Positions 54,686 to 63,255 of a stretch of 64,000 bases of DNA are shown piece by piece. Origin of the DNA: JANTGF01 sp033791445 (GTDB taxonomy: Bacteria; Bacteroidota; Bacteroidia; Bacteroidales; VadinHA17); the NCBI GenBank assembly GCA_033791445.1, contig JASJGS010000243.1, forward strand, positions 1 through 64,000. The letters run 5' to 3'. The first letter of the stretch is position 1; the number at the start of each line of letters is the position of its first letter. The position numbers and the translations under genes are program-made. The notes under the pieces were generated by a model, which made no database searches, had not been told where the DNA came from, and saw nothing but the letters and a program-made list of their open reading frames with translations.

Positions 54686-55044
54686 TGGAAAAGGCAAAAA
54701 GATTCGAAGAATTATGGGTTTGGCAACAAGCACGTGAATTAGTTATGAAAACATATAATGATTTCCCAAATGGTTCTTCCTTTAATGATTATGGTTTTCT
54801 CAATCAGATCCAGCGAGCCAGTATTTCGATAATGAACAACATTGCTGAGGGTTTTGAACGCCATACTGAATTTGCACGGTTTCTTGATATTGCAAAAGGA
54901 TCTTGTGGTGAGGTGCGAAGCTTATATTATACCGCAGAAGACTTAGGCTATATCAAATCTTCAATTGCAGAGGAGAGACGAACCAGGGCAAAACAAATAT
55001 CTGCTGGAATTGCATCTCTTACCAAATATCTGCGATCTTCCTGA
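54670..55044 (+). CDS. Four-helix bundle protein (S23/IVP, TIGR02436 type)
   Basis: A 124-residue helical protein of the 23S rRNA intervening-sequence-protein family. Family landmarks are FEELWVWQQARELVMKTYNDFP, the central LNQIQRASISIMNNIAEGFER and the FLDIAKGSCGEVRSLYYTAEDLGYI helices. It is related to the Avd accessory protein of diversity-generating retroelements, but no reverse transcriptase is nearby. The biological role is unknown. Here it stands alone between unrelated genes and is flanked on both sides by decamer arrays of GACTYTT units, with the inverted unit at its start, suggesting that the gene moves or is maintained together with these repeats. Confidence 0.9.
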   Translation: MSKSEMEKAKRFEELWVWQQARELVMKTYNDFPNGSSFNDYGFLNQIQRASISIMNNIAEGFERHTEFARFLDIAKGSCGEVRSLYYTAEDLGYIKSSIAEERRTRAKQISAGIASLTKYLRSS

Positions 55045-55081
55045 AAGTAATTTAGGCCCTAATAAACTCTACTAGCTGCTT

Positions 55082-55293
55082 CCAGGACCCTTAGATCCAT
55101 ATACTTTTTGTCTTTTATACTCTTAGACTCATAGACTTTTGTACTCCTAGGCCTTTTGACTCTTGCACTTTTCGACCTTTGACTTTTAGATTTGTTGACC
55201 TTAAGACCCTTCGACTTTTTGTCTTTTGTACCTTTTTACTTTTGTACTCTTGGACCTTTTGGCTCTTAGACTTCTGGACTCCCCGACTCTTAA
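55082..55293. repeat. Downstream decamer array (degenerate GACTYTTNG units)
   Basis: About 210 bp made of roughly twenty imperfect units of 9-11 bp such as TAGACTTTTG, TTGACTCTTG, TCGACTTTTT and TGGACCTTTT. Strong purine/pyrimidine strand bias, no constant spacer, no coding capacity. Unit type and orientation match the short array upstream of the four-helix-bundle gene. This array occupies most of the 360 bp non-coding stretch between that gene and the carboxypeptidase gene. Confidence 0.8.
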
Positions 55294-55404
55294 CATCTGA
55301 AATTGATTATTTTCTTACCTTTAAAGTCTTTGTTTAGAATAGACTGCTTAAGTTTATTGTGGAACTAACAGCTTATAAAACATTATTTTTGAAATCAGCT
55401 ATCT

Positions 55405-56532
55405 ATGAAAATATCATCCAATTTCGATGGTGGAAATATTAAGGTTTTATCGATTGATTCGATGGACGATATCCAACTTGAAATCCGAAAGGACACCTTA
55501 TCAGATTTTTCACAATGGTTTTATTTCAGAATGCAGGGTGCTGCTGGCTATCCATGCAGCATCAAAATCTTGAATGCCGGGGATACTTTTGAACCAGATG
55601 GCTGGAAAGATTACAATGCTGTGGCATCTTACGACCGACTGAACTGGTTTCGTGTTCCCACATCATTTAATGGCCAGGTACTTAGTATTGAGCACAAACC
55701 AGAGTTTAATTCAGTTTTCTATGCTTATTTTACTCCATTCTCCTATGAGCAGCATTTAGATATGGTTCACTCTGCCCAGATTTCACCTCTTTGTGTACTG
55801 GAGTCGCTTGGGGATACTGTCCAGGAGCGGGATATAGATCTGTTAACTATCGGAGATCCTGGTGATGACAAAAGGAAAATATGGCTTATTGCCAGGCAGC
55901 ATCCGGGTGAAACAATGGCATCATGGTTTATGGAAGGGTTTATCAGCCGATTGTTAGACGAAAGTGACGCCGTCTCCAGGAAGCTTCTTCAAAAAGCTGT
56001 TTTCTACCTCGTTCCCAACATCAATGTGGATGGTTCCATGCTTGGTAATTTAAGGGTTAACGCTGCAGGGAGAAACCTCAACCGCGAGTGGGCTAATCCA
56101 AGCAAGTCTAAGAGTCCTGAAGTATATCATGTACTCCATAAAATGGAAGAGACTGGGGTAGACCTGAACCTTGATATCCATGGAGATGAATCTCTGCCAT
56201 ACAATTTCATATCTTCCATTCAAGGCATACCCGCTTTTAACGAGAGGCTAAAAACTCTTCAGGACAAGTTTCTATCCAGGTGGATAGAGGTAACCCCTGA
56301 TTTCCAGATAGAACATGGATACAAAAAAGATGAACCAGGGAAAGCAAATCTGAATATTTGTTCCAAACAGATCGGCCAAAAATTTAATTGCCTCTCTCTT
56401 ACCGTTGAAATGCCATTCAAAGACAACAAAAACTTACCCTATCCTGCCACAGGATGGTCTCCTGAAAGATCAGCAATTTATGGAGAATCTGTTCTAAATG
56501 TAATTCTTTCCATTGTGGATGATCTTCGCTAA
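55405..56532 (+). CDS. M14 zinc carboxypeptidase, cytosolic carboxypeptidase (Nna1/AGBL)-like
   Basis: A 375-residue protein with the two-domain layout of cytosolic carboxypeptidases: an N-terminal beta-sandwich (about 1-130) and a catalytic M14 domain. Zinc ligands are His166 and Glu169 (RQHPGE) and His259 (DIHGDE); GRNLNREW supplies the substrate-binding Asn/Arg and Glu335 (TVEMPF) the general base. No signal peptide. Eukaryotic relatives remove glutamates from tubulin; bacterial ones have unclear substrates. It is followed after 17 bp by a small coiled-coil membrane protein. Confidence 0.9.
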   Translation: MKISSNFDGGNIKVLSIDSMDDIQLEIRKDTLSDFSQWFYFRMQGAAGYPCSIKILNAGDTFEPDGWKDYNAVASYDRLNWFRVPTSFNGQVLSIEHKPEFNSVFYAYFTPFSYEQHLDMVHSAQISPLCVLESLGDTVQERDIDLLTIGDPGDDKRKIWLIARQHPGETMASWFMEGFISRLLDESDAVSRKLLQKAVFYLVPNINVDGSMLGNLRVNAAGRNLNREWANPSKSKSPEVYHVLHKMEETGVDLNLDIHGDESLPYNFISSIQGIPAFNERLKTLQDKFLSRWIEVTPDFQIEHGYKKDEPGKANLNICSKQIGQKFNCLSLTVEMPFKDNKNLPYPATGWSPERSAIYGESVLNVILSIVDDLR

Positions 56533-56549
56533 CTAACATCACATAAATC

Positions 56550-57167
56550 ATGGAGAAATATTTAAATTTTGCCAAATACTTTTACATATGCATTGGATTA
56601 TTCACTATTCTATTTTGCATATCGGTACCTGTCACTAAAATGGAAAAGCAACTCCGTCGGTTTTACGAATCAGATTTAAAATTCAATAAAAAAGAAGCTG
56701 AAAAGGATTTTAAACTGAACAATTATAATACACAGAAAAAACGCATTGAAGATTTAAATTTTGCAGTTGATCAAACAGCCAATCAAATAAGTATCTTAAT
56801 ATTTAATGCCGAAATTTTGAATGATTCTATTCTTAGAATGATGAATGATCCTATTGGTATTGCCGGCCTGTCTGACTCCCTGGCAGTATTGGATAAAACA
56901 ATTAGACAGAGTGAATTGCTGGTTGATTCATTAAACAAAGTATTTGAAGAAAACTCGAGTAACTTGCTTAAAATGATGGAAGAGTACGATAAAAAGGACC
57001 AGGAAATTAAGCTTATGACAATCGAGGCAGATGGCCTGAGAAAATTCATTTTCACATCAAAAATACTTCTGATCACAAATCTTGCATTATTTGTATTAAC
57101 ACTATTCCTTGGAGTTATCTTACTAATAAAAGGATTGGCAATGCGGAGGATAAAAACACCATTATGA
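56550..57167 (+). CDS. Membrane protein with periplasmic coiled coil
   Basis: A 205-residue protein with a hydrophobic helix at each end (about 12-30 and 172-197) and a long, charged, heptad-rich helix between them (NTQKKRIEDLNFAVDQTANQ; SLNKVFEENSSNLLKMMEEY). No family recognised. Both helices probably span the inner membrane, with the coiled coil on one side. It starts 17 bp after the carboxypeptidase gene and is likely co-transcribed with it. Confidence 0.7.
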   Translation: MEKYLNFAKYFYICIGLFTILFCISVPVTKMEKQLRRFYESDLKFNKKEAEKDFKLNNYNTQKKRIEDLNFAVDQTANQISILIFNAEILNDSILRMMNDPIGIAGLSDSLAVLDKTIRQSELLVDSLNKVFEENSSNLLKMMEEYDKKDQEIKLMTIEADGLRKFIFTSKILLITNLALFVLTLFLGVILLIKGLAMRRIKTPL

Positions 57168-57331
57168 TTGAAGTAAATTCTTAAATGAAAATACCTCAAA
57201 TCATCAAATAAAAAAAATCTCATATTGTTATCGTCCGATAACAGATTTCATTAAATTTGAACCCGCTGTAATTAAGGTATTAACCGAATATCAACTTATC
57301 AGAAATAATATTTATTTAAATTTATTCTTAA

Positions 57332-58537
57332 ATGGCAAATACAAAAAAAATTAAAGGCATAATTGCGATCCTAACTGGTGGTGGAGATGTTCCAGGTCTG
57401 AACCCAGCAATTCGAGCAGTTACAATCAGGGCAAATCGTGAAGGATATAGGGTAATTGGATTAAGACGTGGATGGGCAGGAATAACTGAACTTAAAAGAG
57501 ACAAGAAGGCCGATAACAGCATGAATTATGTCACTTTAACGGATGACATCGTAAATAAGGCAGGTCGAACTGGTGGTACTTTTTTGCATTCCTCAAGGAC
57601 CCGGCCCAGTCATATGCCAAAAGAAAAAGTTCCTGAACACTTAAAATCAAGTTATAATGAGGAGGTCAATGACCTTACTCCTGAGATCATTAAAAACCTT
57701 GAATGGCTGGGCGTTGATTTTTTAATCCCCATTGGTGGTGATGATACCTTAAGTTATGGGGTTCGCCTGTACAAAGAAGGGGTAAAGGTTGTAGCAATTC
57801 CAAAAACAATGGATAATGATGTACCTGGTACAGATTATTGCATAGGTTTTAGCACCTGCGTTACCCGAACTATTATGATGACGAATAATCTTCGTACTTC
57901 TGCCGGTTCACATGAAAGGATTCTGGTTATGGAAGTTTTTGGCCGCTATGCTGGTTTTACCGCTATGTTACCAACCATGGCCGGAACAGCGGACAGATGT
58001 GTAATACCTGAATATAAATTTGATATTGATCATCTTACTGAACTTCTTGTATATGATAGAAATAAAAATACCAGTAAGTATTCCATAGTTCTTATCTCAG
58101 AAGGGGCCATGTATAAGGGAGGGGAAATGGTCTTCCAAGATGCAGAAAAAGATATGTTTGGGCATGCAAAGTTAGGCGGTATCGGAGACCAGGTTTCTTT
58201 GCAAATAAAAGGTCTTTCCTCCAAGTATAATAATGGTGCCACCATAAATGTAATTAACCAGAAGCTGGGTTACCTTGTTCGGGGTGGAGATCCGGATGCA
58301 GTTGATTCTATTGTACCAATGGCATTTGGAAACCTTGCACTTGATCTTATCCTGGGCGGATTTCATGGCCGATTGGTTGTATTGAAAAACGGTAGATACG
58401 ACGATGTTCCAATTGACGTTGTAACCAGCTCAAAAAAGATAGTAAACGTAGAAAAATACTATAATATTAAACGCTTAAGACCTCATTATCACAGATTTGA
58501 AATGAAGCCTCTTTTCCTTATGGCGGCTGATAGCTAA
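57332..58537 (+). CDS. pfp: 6-phosphofructokinase, PPi-dependent type by signature
   Basis: A 401-residue glycolytic enzyme that phosphorylates fructose 6-phosphate. The phosphate-donor loop starts GGGDVPGLNPAIRAV (16-30). Residues 135-139 read GGDDT, and 157-163 PKTMDND with Lys158; Asp at the GGDD position and this Lys are the residues that distinguish pyrophosphate-using from ATP-using (GGDGS, GTIDND) enzymes. A reversible, PPi-linked step would therefore be expected. A strong intrinsic terminator follows 25 bp after the stop. Confidence 0.9.
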   Translation: MANTKKIKGIIAILTGGGDVPGLNPAIRAVTIRANREGYRVIGLRRGWAGITELKRDKKADNSMNYVTLTDDIVNKAGRTGGTFLHSSRTRPSHMPKEKVPEHLKSSYNEEVNDLTPEIIKNLEWLGVDFLIPIGGDDTLSYGVRLYKEGVKVVAIPKTMDNDVPGTDYCIGFSTCVTRTIMMTNNLRTSAGSHERILVMEVFGRYAGFTAMLPTMAGTADRCVIPEYKFDIDHLTELLVYDRNKNTSKYSIVLISEGAMYKGGEMVFQDAEKDMFGHAKLGGIGDQVSLQIKGLSSKYNNGATINVINQKLGYLVRGGDPDAVDSIVPMAFGNLALDLILGGFHGRLVVLKNGRYDDVPIDVVTSSKKIVNVEKYYNIKRLRPHYHRFEMKPLFLMAADS

Positions 58538-58562
58538 TAAGTTTATTCATAATTGAATACTG

Positions 58563-58592
58563 AGCCCAATTAAATGAAATTGGGCTTTTTTT
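58563..58592 (+). terminator. Intrinsic terminator after the phosphofructokinase gene
   Basis: AGCCCAATT (58563-58571), loop aaatga, AATTGGGCT (58578-58586), followed directly by a run of T. A perfect 9 bp stem with a T-tract; the clearest terminator in the window. Confidence 0.9.
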
Positions 58593-58642
58593 GTTTTTTA
58601 ATTAACTTGTTTGTATCATTCATATAAAATTTCCTGAAAATT

Positions 58643-59242
58643 ATGAGAAAGAAATCTCGCTTTGAAACCAGATATATAACTGGAGATTTGCCATGGGATG
58701 TGAAAAGAGCTGATTCAAGCCTCACAAATCTGGTTGAAGATAAAACCATTCCGAAAGGCAAGGTTTTGGAAATCGGTTGTGGAACGGGAGACAATTCAAT
58801 TTGGTTGGCACAACAAAATTTTGAAGTAACAGCTTGCGATGTATCAGCAACAGCTATTAAGCTGGCTACTGAAAAAGCCAGAAATAACAATGTGGACTGC
58901 AGGTTTATTGTAGCCGATATTCTTCATGATTCAATTTCAGAAGGTCTTTTTGATTTCGTTTTTGACAGAGGCTGTTTTCATAGCTTTCGAACAAATAAGA
59001 AAAGACTTAAAATTGCCAGGAATGTAGCTTCTCACTTGAATGCAAAAGGTTTGTGGCTTTCTTTAATTGGCTCTGCTGATGCCCCACCGAGAGAAATCGG
59101 ACCGCCCATGCATTCTGCCAGGAATATAGCAGATGCAGTCGAAAAATATTTTGAAATTATCTCTCTTACTAAAAGTCACTTTGAAACCGATCAGGCCAAC
59201 CCGGCTCCAAATTGGGTATGCCTTATGAAAAAAAGAGATTGA
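58643..59242 (+). CDS. Class I SAM-dependent methyltransferase
   Basis: A 199-residue enzyme with the Rossmann-fold SAM site: motif I VLEIGCGTGDNSIWLA (about 48-63), acidic Asp of motif II in VTACDVSATAIKLA, and motif III DFVFDRGCFHSF. The N-terminal GDLPWDVKRADSSL and the final NWVCLMKK are typical of the TPMT/tellurite-resistance-like Methyltransf_25 group. Substrate unknown. The gene stands alone between a terminator and the repeat element at 59279. Confidence 0.88.
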   Translation: MRKKSRFETRYITGDLPWDVKRADSSLTNLVEDKTIPKGKVLEIGCGTGDNSIWLAQQNFEVTACDVSATAIKLATEKARNNNVDCRFIVADILHDSISEGLFDFVFDRGCFHSFRTNKKRLKIARNVASHLNAKGLWLSLIGSADAPPREIGPPMHSARNIADAVEKYFEIISLTKSHFETDQANPAPNWVCLMKKRD

Positions 59243-59278
59243 TTAGAATCTATACAGAAGGAAATGCTCAAAAACGTT

Positions 59279-59350
59279 TTGTCATTTCGAGGAAGGTAAC
59301 GACGAGACCCGCTTGCCGGTAGGCAGGTTTCAATTCATTAGAAATGACAA
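59279..59350. repeat. GTCATTTCGA-type palindromic intergenic element
   Basis: Perfect 10 bp terminal inverted repeats TTGTCATTTC (59279-59288) and GAAATGACAA (59341-59350) enclose a 52 bp GC-richer core that contains its own imperfect palindrome (GCTTGCCGGTAGGCAGG). It has the look of a small non-autonomous, REP/MITE-like element common between Bacteroidota genes. It sits between the methyltransferase and dtd genes. Confidence 0.75.
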
Positions 59351-59420
59351 TGAAAAATGGTAGTTTTATTCTTAATTTTGCAAGAAGGATATAAAACAGG
59401 TAAAAATTTTCAATAATAAG

Positions 59421-59873
59421 GTGAGAGCAGTAATACAAAAGGTCCAAAAAGCCGCTGTAAGTATCAACGATAAAGTTAAATCTGAAATTAAGTCAGGCTT
59501 ACTTATATTCATCGGAATAGAAGAGGAAGACACCCATGATGATAAAGAATGGCTGTGTAAAAAAATTGCCCAATTAAGAATATTTGATGATGAGAAAGGT
59601 GTCATGAATCTCTCCATACAGGATGTTGATGGTGAGGCTCTTGTAATAAGTCAATTTACTCTTCATGCGAAAACAAAAAAGGGAAACCGGCCCTCCTACA
59701 TCAAAGCAGCAAAGCCTGAAATGGCTATTCCATTTTATAATAAATTTGTAAAAACATTAAACCAGTTAATAAATAAAGAGGTTCAAACGGGTGAATTTGG
59801 GGCTTATATGAAAATATCACTGATAAATGATGGGCCGGTTACTATATATATTGATACCAAAAATAAGGAATAA
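59421..59873 (+). CDS. dtd: D-aminoacyl-tRNA deacylase
   Basis: A 150-residue homodimeric proofreading enzyme that hydrolyses D-aminoacyl-tRNA (and Gly-tRNA-Ala). The two conserved motifs that build the cross-subunit active site are present: ISQFTLHA (about 77-84) and NDGPVTIYID near the C-terminus. The beginning RAVIQKVQKAAVSIND is also family-typical. Start is GTG 59421, as no ATG is available at the conserved N-terminus. Confidence 0.95.
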   Translation: MRAVIQKVQKAAVSINDKVKSEIKSGLLIFIGIEEEDTHDDKEWLCKKIAQLRIFDDEKGVMNLSIQDVDGEALVISQFTLHAKTKKGNRPSYIKAAKPEMAIPFYNKFVKTLNQLINKEVQTGEFGAYMKISLINDGPVTIYIDTKNKE

Positions 59874-59933
59874 GAACCTCAGAAAACCAGAAATCTCTCT
59901 TAATATTAATCACATCTATATTTATTCAACAAA

Positions 59934-60269
59934 ATGACCATAGAAGAAGCACAAAAGCAGGTAGATAATTGGATCAACAAATATGGAGTCAGATATTTTA
60001 ATGAACTTACCAACATGGTACTTCTAACTGAAGAAGTAGGAGAACTGGCCAGGATTATTGCCAGAAAATATGGAGAGCAGTCTTTCAAAAAGAATGAAGA
60101 AGATACCAACCTGGGTGATGAAATGGCTGATATACTTTTTGTCCTCATTTGTATGGCCAACCAAACCGGAGTAAATTTAACCGATGCTCTTGAAAAGAAC
60201 CTGTCAAAAAAGACCATAAGAGATAATGAGCGACACCAGAATAATGATAAATTATCAGACTTTAGATAA
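59934..60269 (+). CDS. MazG-like nucleotide pyrophosphohydrolase
   Basis: A 111-residue all-alpha NTP pyrophosphohydrolase. The metal-binding EXXE-12-28-EXXD pattern is visible as EEVGELARIIARKYGEQ and, later, GDEMADILFVLICMAN. Single-domain members clear non-canonical or damaged nucleotides. It lies between dtd and deoC, with 60 and 29 bp gaps, in a small same-strand group concerned with nucleotide and tRNA quality control. Confidence 0.9.
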   Translation: MTIEEAQKQVDNWINKYGVRYFNELTNMVLLTEEVGELARIIARKYGEQSFKKNEEDTNLGDEMADILFVLICMANQTGVNLTDALEKNLSKKTIRDNERHQNNDKLSDFR

Positions 60270-60298
60270 TAGTATTTCAATATAAAATAGAAACCAGA

Positions 60299-61174
60299 AT
60301 GAACACACTAGAGATGCCCACAAACCATGAAAACATTGAACTTAAGGTCGCAGAAATGATAGAAAACAGCAAGCAGGAAATGTCTGTTGCAAACCTCAAA
60401 AAAATCATGAATCTTATCGATCTTACTACTTTAAGTGTTACCGATAATGAGGCAAATGTATCTGAATTGTGTAATAAGGTAGAGCGTTTCCCCAGTGTAT
60501 TTCCTAATATTCCTAATGTTGCTGCTGTTTGTGTATATCCCTCATTAATTCAGGTAGTTTGCTCCACCATTAAAAATGCAAACATTGGTTTTGCATCCGT
60601 TGGCGGAGGATTCCCTGCCTCGCAAACATTTATGGAAATTAAAATAAAGGAGGCACAATTGGCTGTTGAACGAGGTGCAACCGAAATAGATATTGTACTG
60701 AATGTTGGAAATTTTCTTGCAGGCAAATATGTTGAAGTGCAGGATGAAATTGCAGTGCTTAAAAAAGCTACGGGTAATGCAAAGCTTAAGGTAATACTGG
60801 AAACAGGAGCCCTGCCAGGATATGGCGCCGTTAGAAAAGCTTCCTTTCTTGCCATGGACGGTGGAGCTGATTTCATTAAAACATCTACTGGAAAGATTGA
60901 GCCGGCTGCTACTCCGGAAGCTTTTTTAGTTATGGTGGAAGCCATTCATGATTTCTTTAATGAAACGGGTAAAGCTATTGGTATTAAACCTGCAGGGGGG
61001 ATCTCGACTCCAGAGGATGCATTAATTTATTTCACTATAGTCAAGAATATACTGGGAGAACATTGGTTAAACAATAAATTATTCAGAATTGGAGCTAGTA
61101 GACTAAGCAATAATTTACTGGGCAAAATTCAGGATCTATCCGGAGAAAGACAGTCCTTTCTGCCTTATTTTTAA
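60299..61174 (+). CDS. deoC: Deoxyribose-phosphate aldolase
   Basis: A 291-residue class I aldolase converting 2-deoxyribose 5-phosphate to glyceraldehyde 3-phosphate and acetaldehyde. The Schiff-base lysine is Lys194 in FIKTSTGK, with the proton-relay Lys230 in GIKPAGGIST. Aldolase-typical CVYPSLI, FPASQT and EIDIVLNVG segments precede it. It has a roughly 35-residue N-terminal extension compared with E. coli DeoC, as in the longer DeoC subgroup. Downstream of mazG-like, likely in the same transcript. Confidence 0.95.
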   Translation: MNTLEMPTNHENIELKVAEMIENSKQEMSVANLKKIMNLIDLTTLSVTDNEANVSELCNKVERFPSVFPNIPNVAAVCVYPSLIQVVCSTIKNANIGFASVGGGFPASQTFMEIKIKEAQLAVERGATEIDIVLNVGNFLAGKYVEVQDEIAVLKKATGNAKLKVILETGALPGYGAVRKASFLAMDGGADFIKTSTGKIEPAATPEAFLVMVEAIHDFFNETGKAIGIKPAGGISTPEDALIYFTIVKNILGEHWLNNKLFRIGASRLSNNLLGKIQDLSGERQSFLPYF

Positions 61175-61211
61175 ATCTATTTTTGTCTTTCCCTAAACTT
61201 TTAAATTTCTG

Positions 61212-61219
61212 TATCTTTG
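61212..61219 (+). promoter_or_regulatory. -7 promoter element before the DUF4271 gene
   Basis: TATCTTTG is a perfect Bacteroidota -7 box, 18 bp before the ATG. The nearest TTTG (61182-61185) is 26 bp upstream, too far for a standard -33, so promoter strength is uncertain. Confidence 0.5.
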
Positions 61220-61237
61220 TGCAAATTTTTTTCATAA

Positions 61238-62404
61238 ATGAACGGGAAAACAAAAAATAAATTCATTCAGCCTCAGGATACTATTCCCGTTTTAAAGCAA
61301 GATACTTTACAAAAAATTGATTCTGTTCCTGCATCAATCTCACTGCAAAAGGATACAACAAAGACAGACAGTACTCAAATAAGCATTAAAAAATATTCGC
61401 AAAGCGAGACAGATAGCATCTTTATTCAAAATGAGCTCCGGTTAAAAAGAATTGAATCGCAGCGCATTCGAAGGGCTCAACAGCAAAAGGATCAGGCAAC
61501 TAAAGAGATTGAGCTTCAAGAGCAGAAGGTCGATTTTGAATCGAATAGTATCATATTCTCTTATGACTCACTTACGAATTGGCCAGACCCCTATTTCTTA
61601 GATAAAATACAACTGGAACCTGTTCAAAAAGCTTCCCGGGAAGCCGATTTTTATATTTATGAAGATCGTGGAACTGAAAAGGATAATACTCAAATTATTT
61701 TAATTAATCCTAAAAGTTCCGTTCATAACCAGAATAGGACAAATGCTGCAGAAAATAGTAATCACGCCTGGTATTTAATCATATTCTTGCTTGTGTTAGC
61801 CCAATTAGCCAGGGTAAGGTTATATTATGGAAAGTATTTTGCCCCAGTATTTTATTCCCTGGTTAGTTATAAAACCGAGAATAATTTATACCGAAATAAA
61901 AATACGCCGTTTATCCGGTTTAGTTTTGGTTTAAATACCATCTTTTTTCTCATCGCTCCCATATTTTTCTTACAGGTTTCTGATTTTTTTGAGTTAAACA
62001 TATTGAATTACAACCCTATAATAAACTACCTTATACTGGTTGGCGTTTTCATTCTTTGGTATTTCATAAAATTTATTGTGCTGCAACTTATTGGATATAT
62101 CTCTTTTTCACAAAAATTATTTAGTGAATATTTTTTTAGTTTTTCTCTTTCTGTAAAAAATATTGCTCTGTTTTTAATTCCCGTTTCAATTTTTGAGGCA
62201 TATATTGATACCGGAATGAATCATTTATTTATTTATCTCGGATTGGTGATAATCGGATTGGTCTATTTATTAAGGGTGTTCAGGCTGCTGTATTTATTTC
62301 TTATCAAAAGATTTTCTGTATTATATGGAATTTTGTATCTTTGCGCCTTGGAAATTTTACCTATTCTGATCTTGATCAGGATTTTGTTTCTAAGCAGCCA
62401 ATAA
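61238..62404 (+). CDS. DUF4271 family membrane protein
   Basis: A 388-residue protein of the Bacteroidota-specific DUF4271 family. The N-terminal 165 residues are hydrophilic and Gln/Lys/Asp-rich (coiled-coil-like LRLKRIESQRIRRAQQQKDQ); the C-terminal half has about six membrane helices (about 176-193, 230-250, 260-282, 300-320, 328-350 and 360-386). Function unknown. It is followed 27 bp later by hemD, the usual arrangement in this phylum. Confidence 0.85.
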   Translation: MNGKTKNKFIQPQDTIPVLKQDTLQKIDSVPASISLQKDTTKTDSTQISIKKYSQSETDSIFIQNELRLKRIESQRIRRAQQQKDQATKEIELQEQKVDFESNSIIFSYDSLTNWPDPYFLDKIQLEPVQKASREADFYIYEDRGTEKDNTQIILINPKSSVHNQNRTNAAENSNHAWYLIIFLLVLAQLARVRLYYGKYFAPVFYSLVSYKTENNLYRNKNTPFIRFSFGLNTIFFLIAPIFFLQVSDFFELNILNYNPIINYLILVGVFILWYFIKFIVLQLIGYISFSQKLFSEYFFSFSLSVKNIALFLIPVSIFEAYIDTGMNHLFIYLGLVIIGLVYLLRVFRLLYLFLIKRFSVLYGILYLCALEILPILILIRILFLSSQ

Positions 62405-62431
62405 GATTCGTTTAATCTAAATTTACGAGCC

Positions 62432-63181
62432 TTGAAAATAAAAAAAATCCTTGTTTCTCAGCCAGCCCCATTGAATGGAAAGTCTCCTTATTTTGATTTG
62501 GCTGAAAAAAATAACCTGAAAATTGATTTTCAACCTTTTATTCATGTGGAAGGTATAGCAGTTAAAGAATTCAGGCAATACAGAATCAATATCCTTGATC
62601 ATACGGCCGTTATTTTTACAAGTAAAACTGCTATTGATCATTTCTTTCGTATTGCTGAGGAAATGAGAATCCAGGTTCCAGATTCTATGAAGTATTTTTG
62701 TGTAACAGAAGCGAATGCACATTACCTTCAAAAGTATATCGTATATAGAAAACGGAAGATATTCTATGGTAAAGGAACTTTCCCGGATCTTATGGAATTA
62801 ATTGCCAAGAATCACGAAGAGAAGTATATATGCCCCTTGTCTGATGTTCATAAAACTGAGATTCCGGAATTGCTGAAAAAAAGTAAAATCAATTATTCCA
62901 AAGCGATTTTTTACAAGACTGTTTGTAGTGATCTTTCAAGCCTTTCTGAAGTAAAGTATGATATACTTGTGTTTTTCAGTCCAACAGGTATTAAATCGCT
63001 TTTGCATAATTTTCCAGACTTTGAGCAAAACAATACTAAAATAGCTGTCTTTGGACCAACCACTGCAAATGCAGTTAAGGAGGCTGGTTTAAGGATTGAT
63101 ATTCAGGCACCAAATTCAAAAGCCCCTTCAATGACAATGGCCCTGGATCAATTCATTGTTGATTTTAATAAGAAGAATTAG
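62432..63181 (+). CDS. hemD: Uroporphyrinogen-III synthase
   Basis: A 249-residue cytoplasmic enzyme that cyclises hydroxymethylbilane to uroporphyrinogen III. The two-domain HemD fold is recognised from AVIFTSKTAIDHFF (about 53-66), the CPLSDVHKTEIPELLKK hinge, the DILVFFSPTGIKSLL motif and VFGPTTANAVKEAGLR near the end. Sequence conservation in this family is low, so identification also relies on the DUF4271/rnpA/yidD context. Start is TTG 62432, followed by AAAATAAAAAAA; no ATG is suitably placed. Confidence 0.88.
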   Translation: MKIKKILVSQPAPLNGKSPYFDLAEKNNLKIDFQPFIHVEGIAVKEFRQYRINILDHTAVIFTSKTAIDHFFRIAEEMRIQVPDSMKYFCVTEANAHYLQKYIVYRKRKIFYGKGTFPDLMELIAKNHEEKYICPLSDVHKTEIPELLKKSKINYSKAIFYKTVCSDLSSLSEVKYDILVFFSPTGIKSLLHNFPDFEQNNTKIAVFGPTTANAVKEAGLRIDIQAPNSKAPSMTMALDQFIVDFNKKN

Positions 63182-63255
63182 TAATTATCTGCTCTTCTTT
63201 ATTTTAATAAAGCACTTTTAGATTTTTCTATTGGTCTCCATGTTTAACTGTTTTG

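Noticed and set aside
54670..55044. Diversity-generating retroelement accessory gene (avd)
   Set aside because: The fold is similar, but no reverse transcriptase, template or variable repeat is visible near it.
55082..55293. CRISPR-like array
   Set aside because: Units are ~10 bp, imperfect and contiguous without unique spacers, and no cas gene is near.
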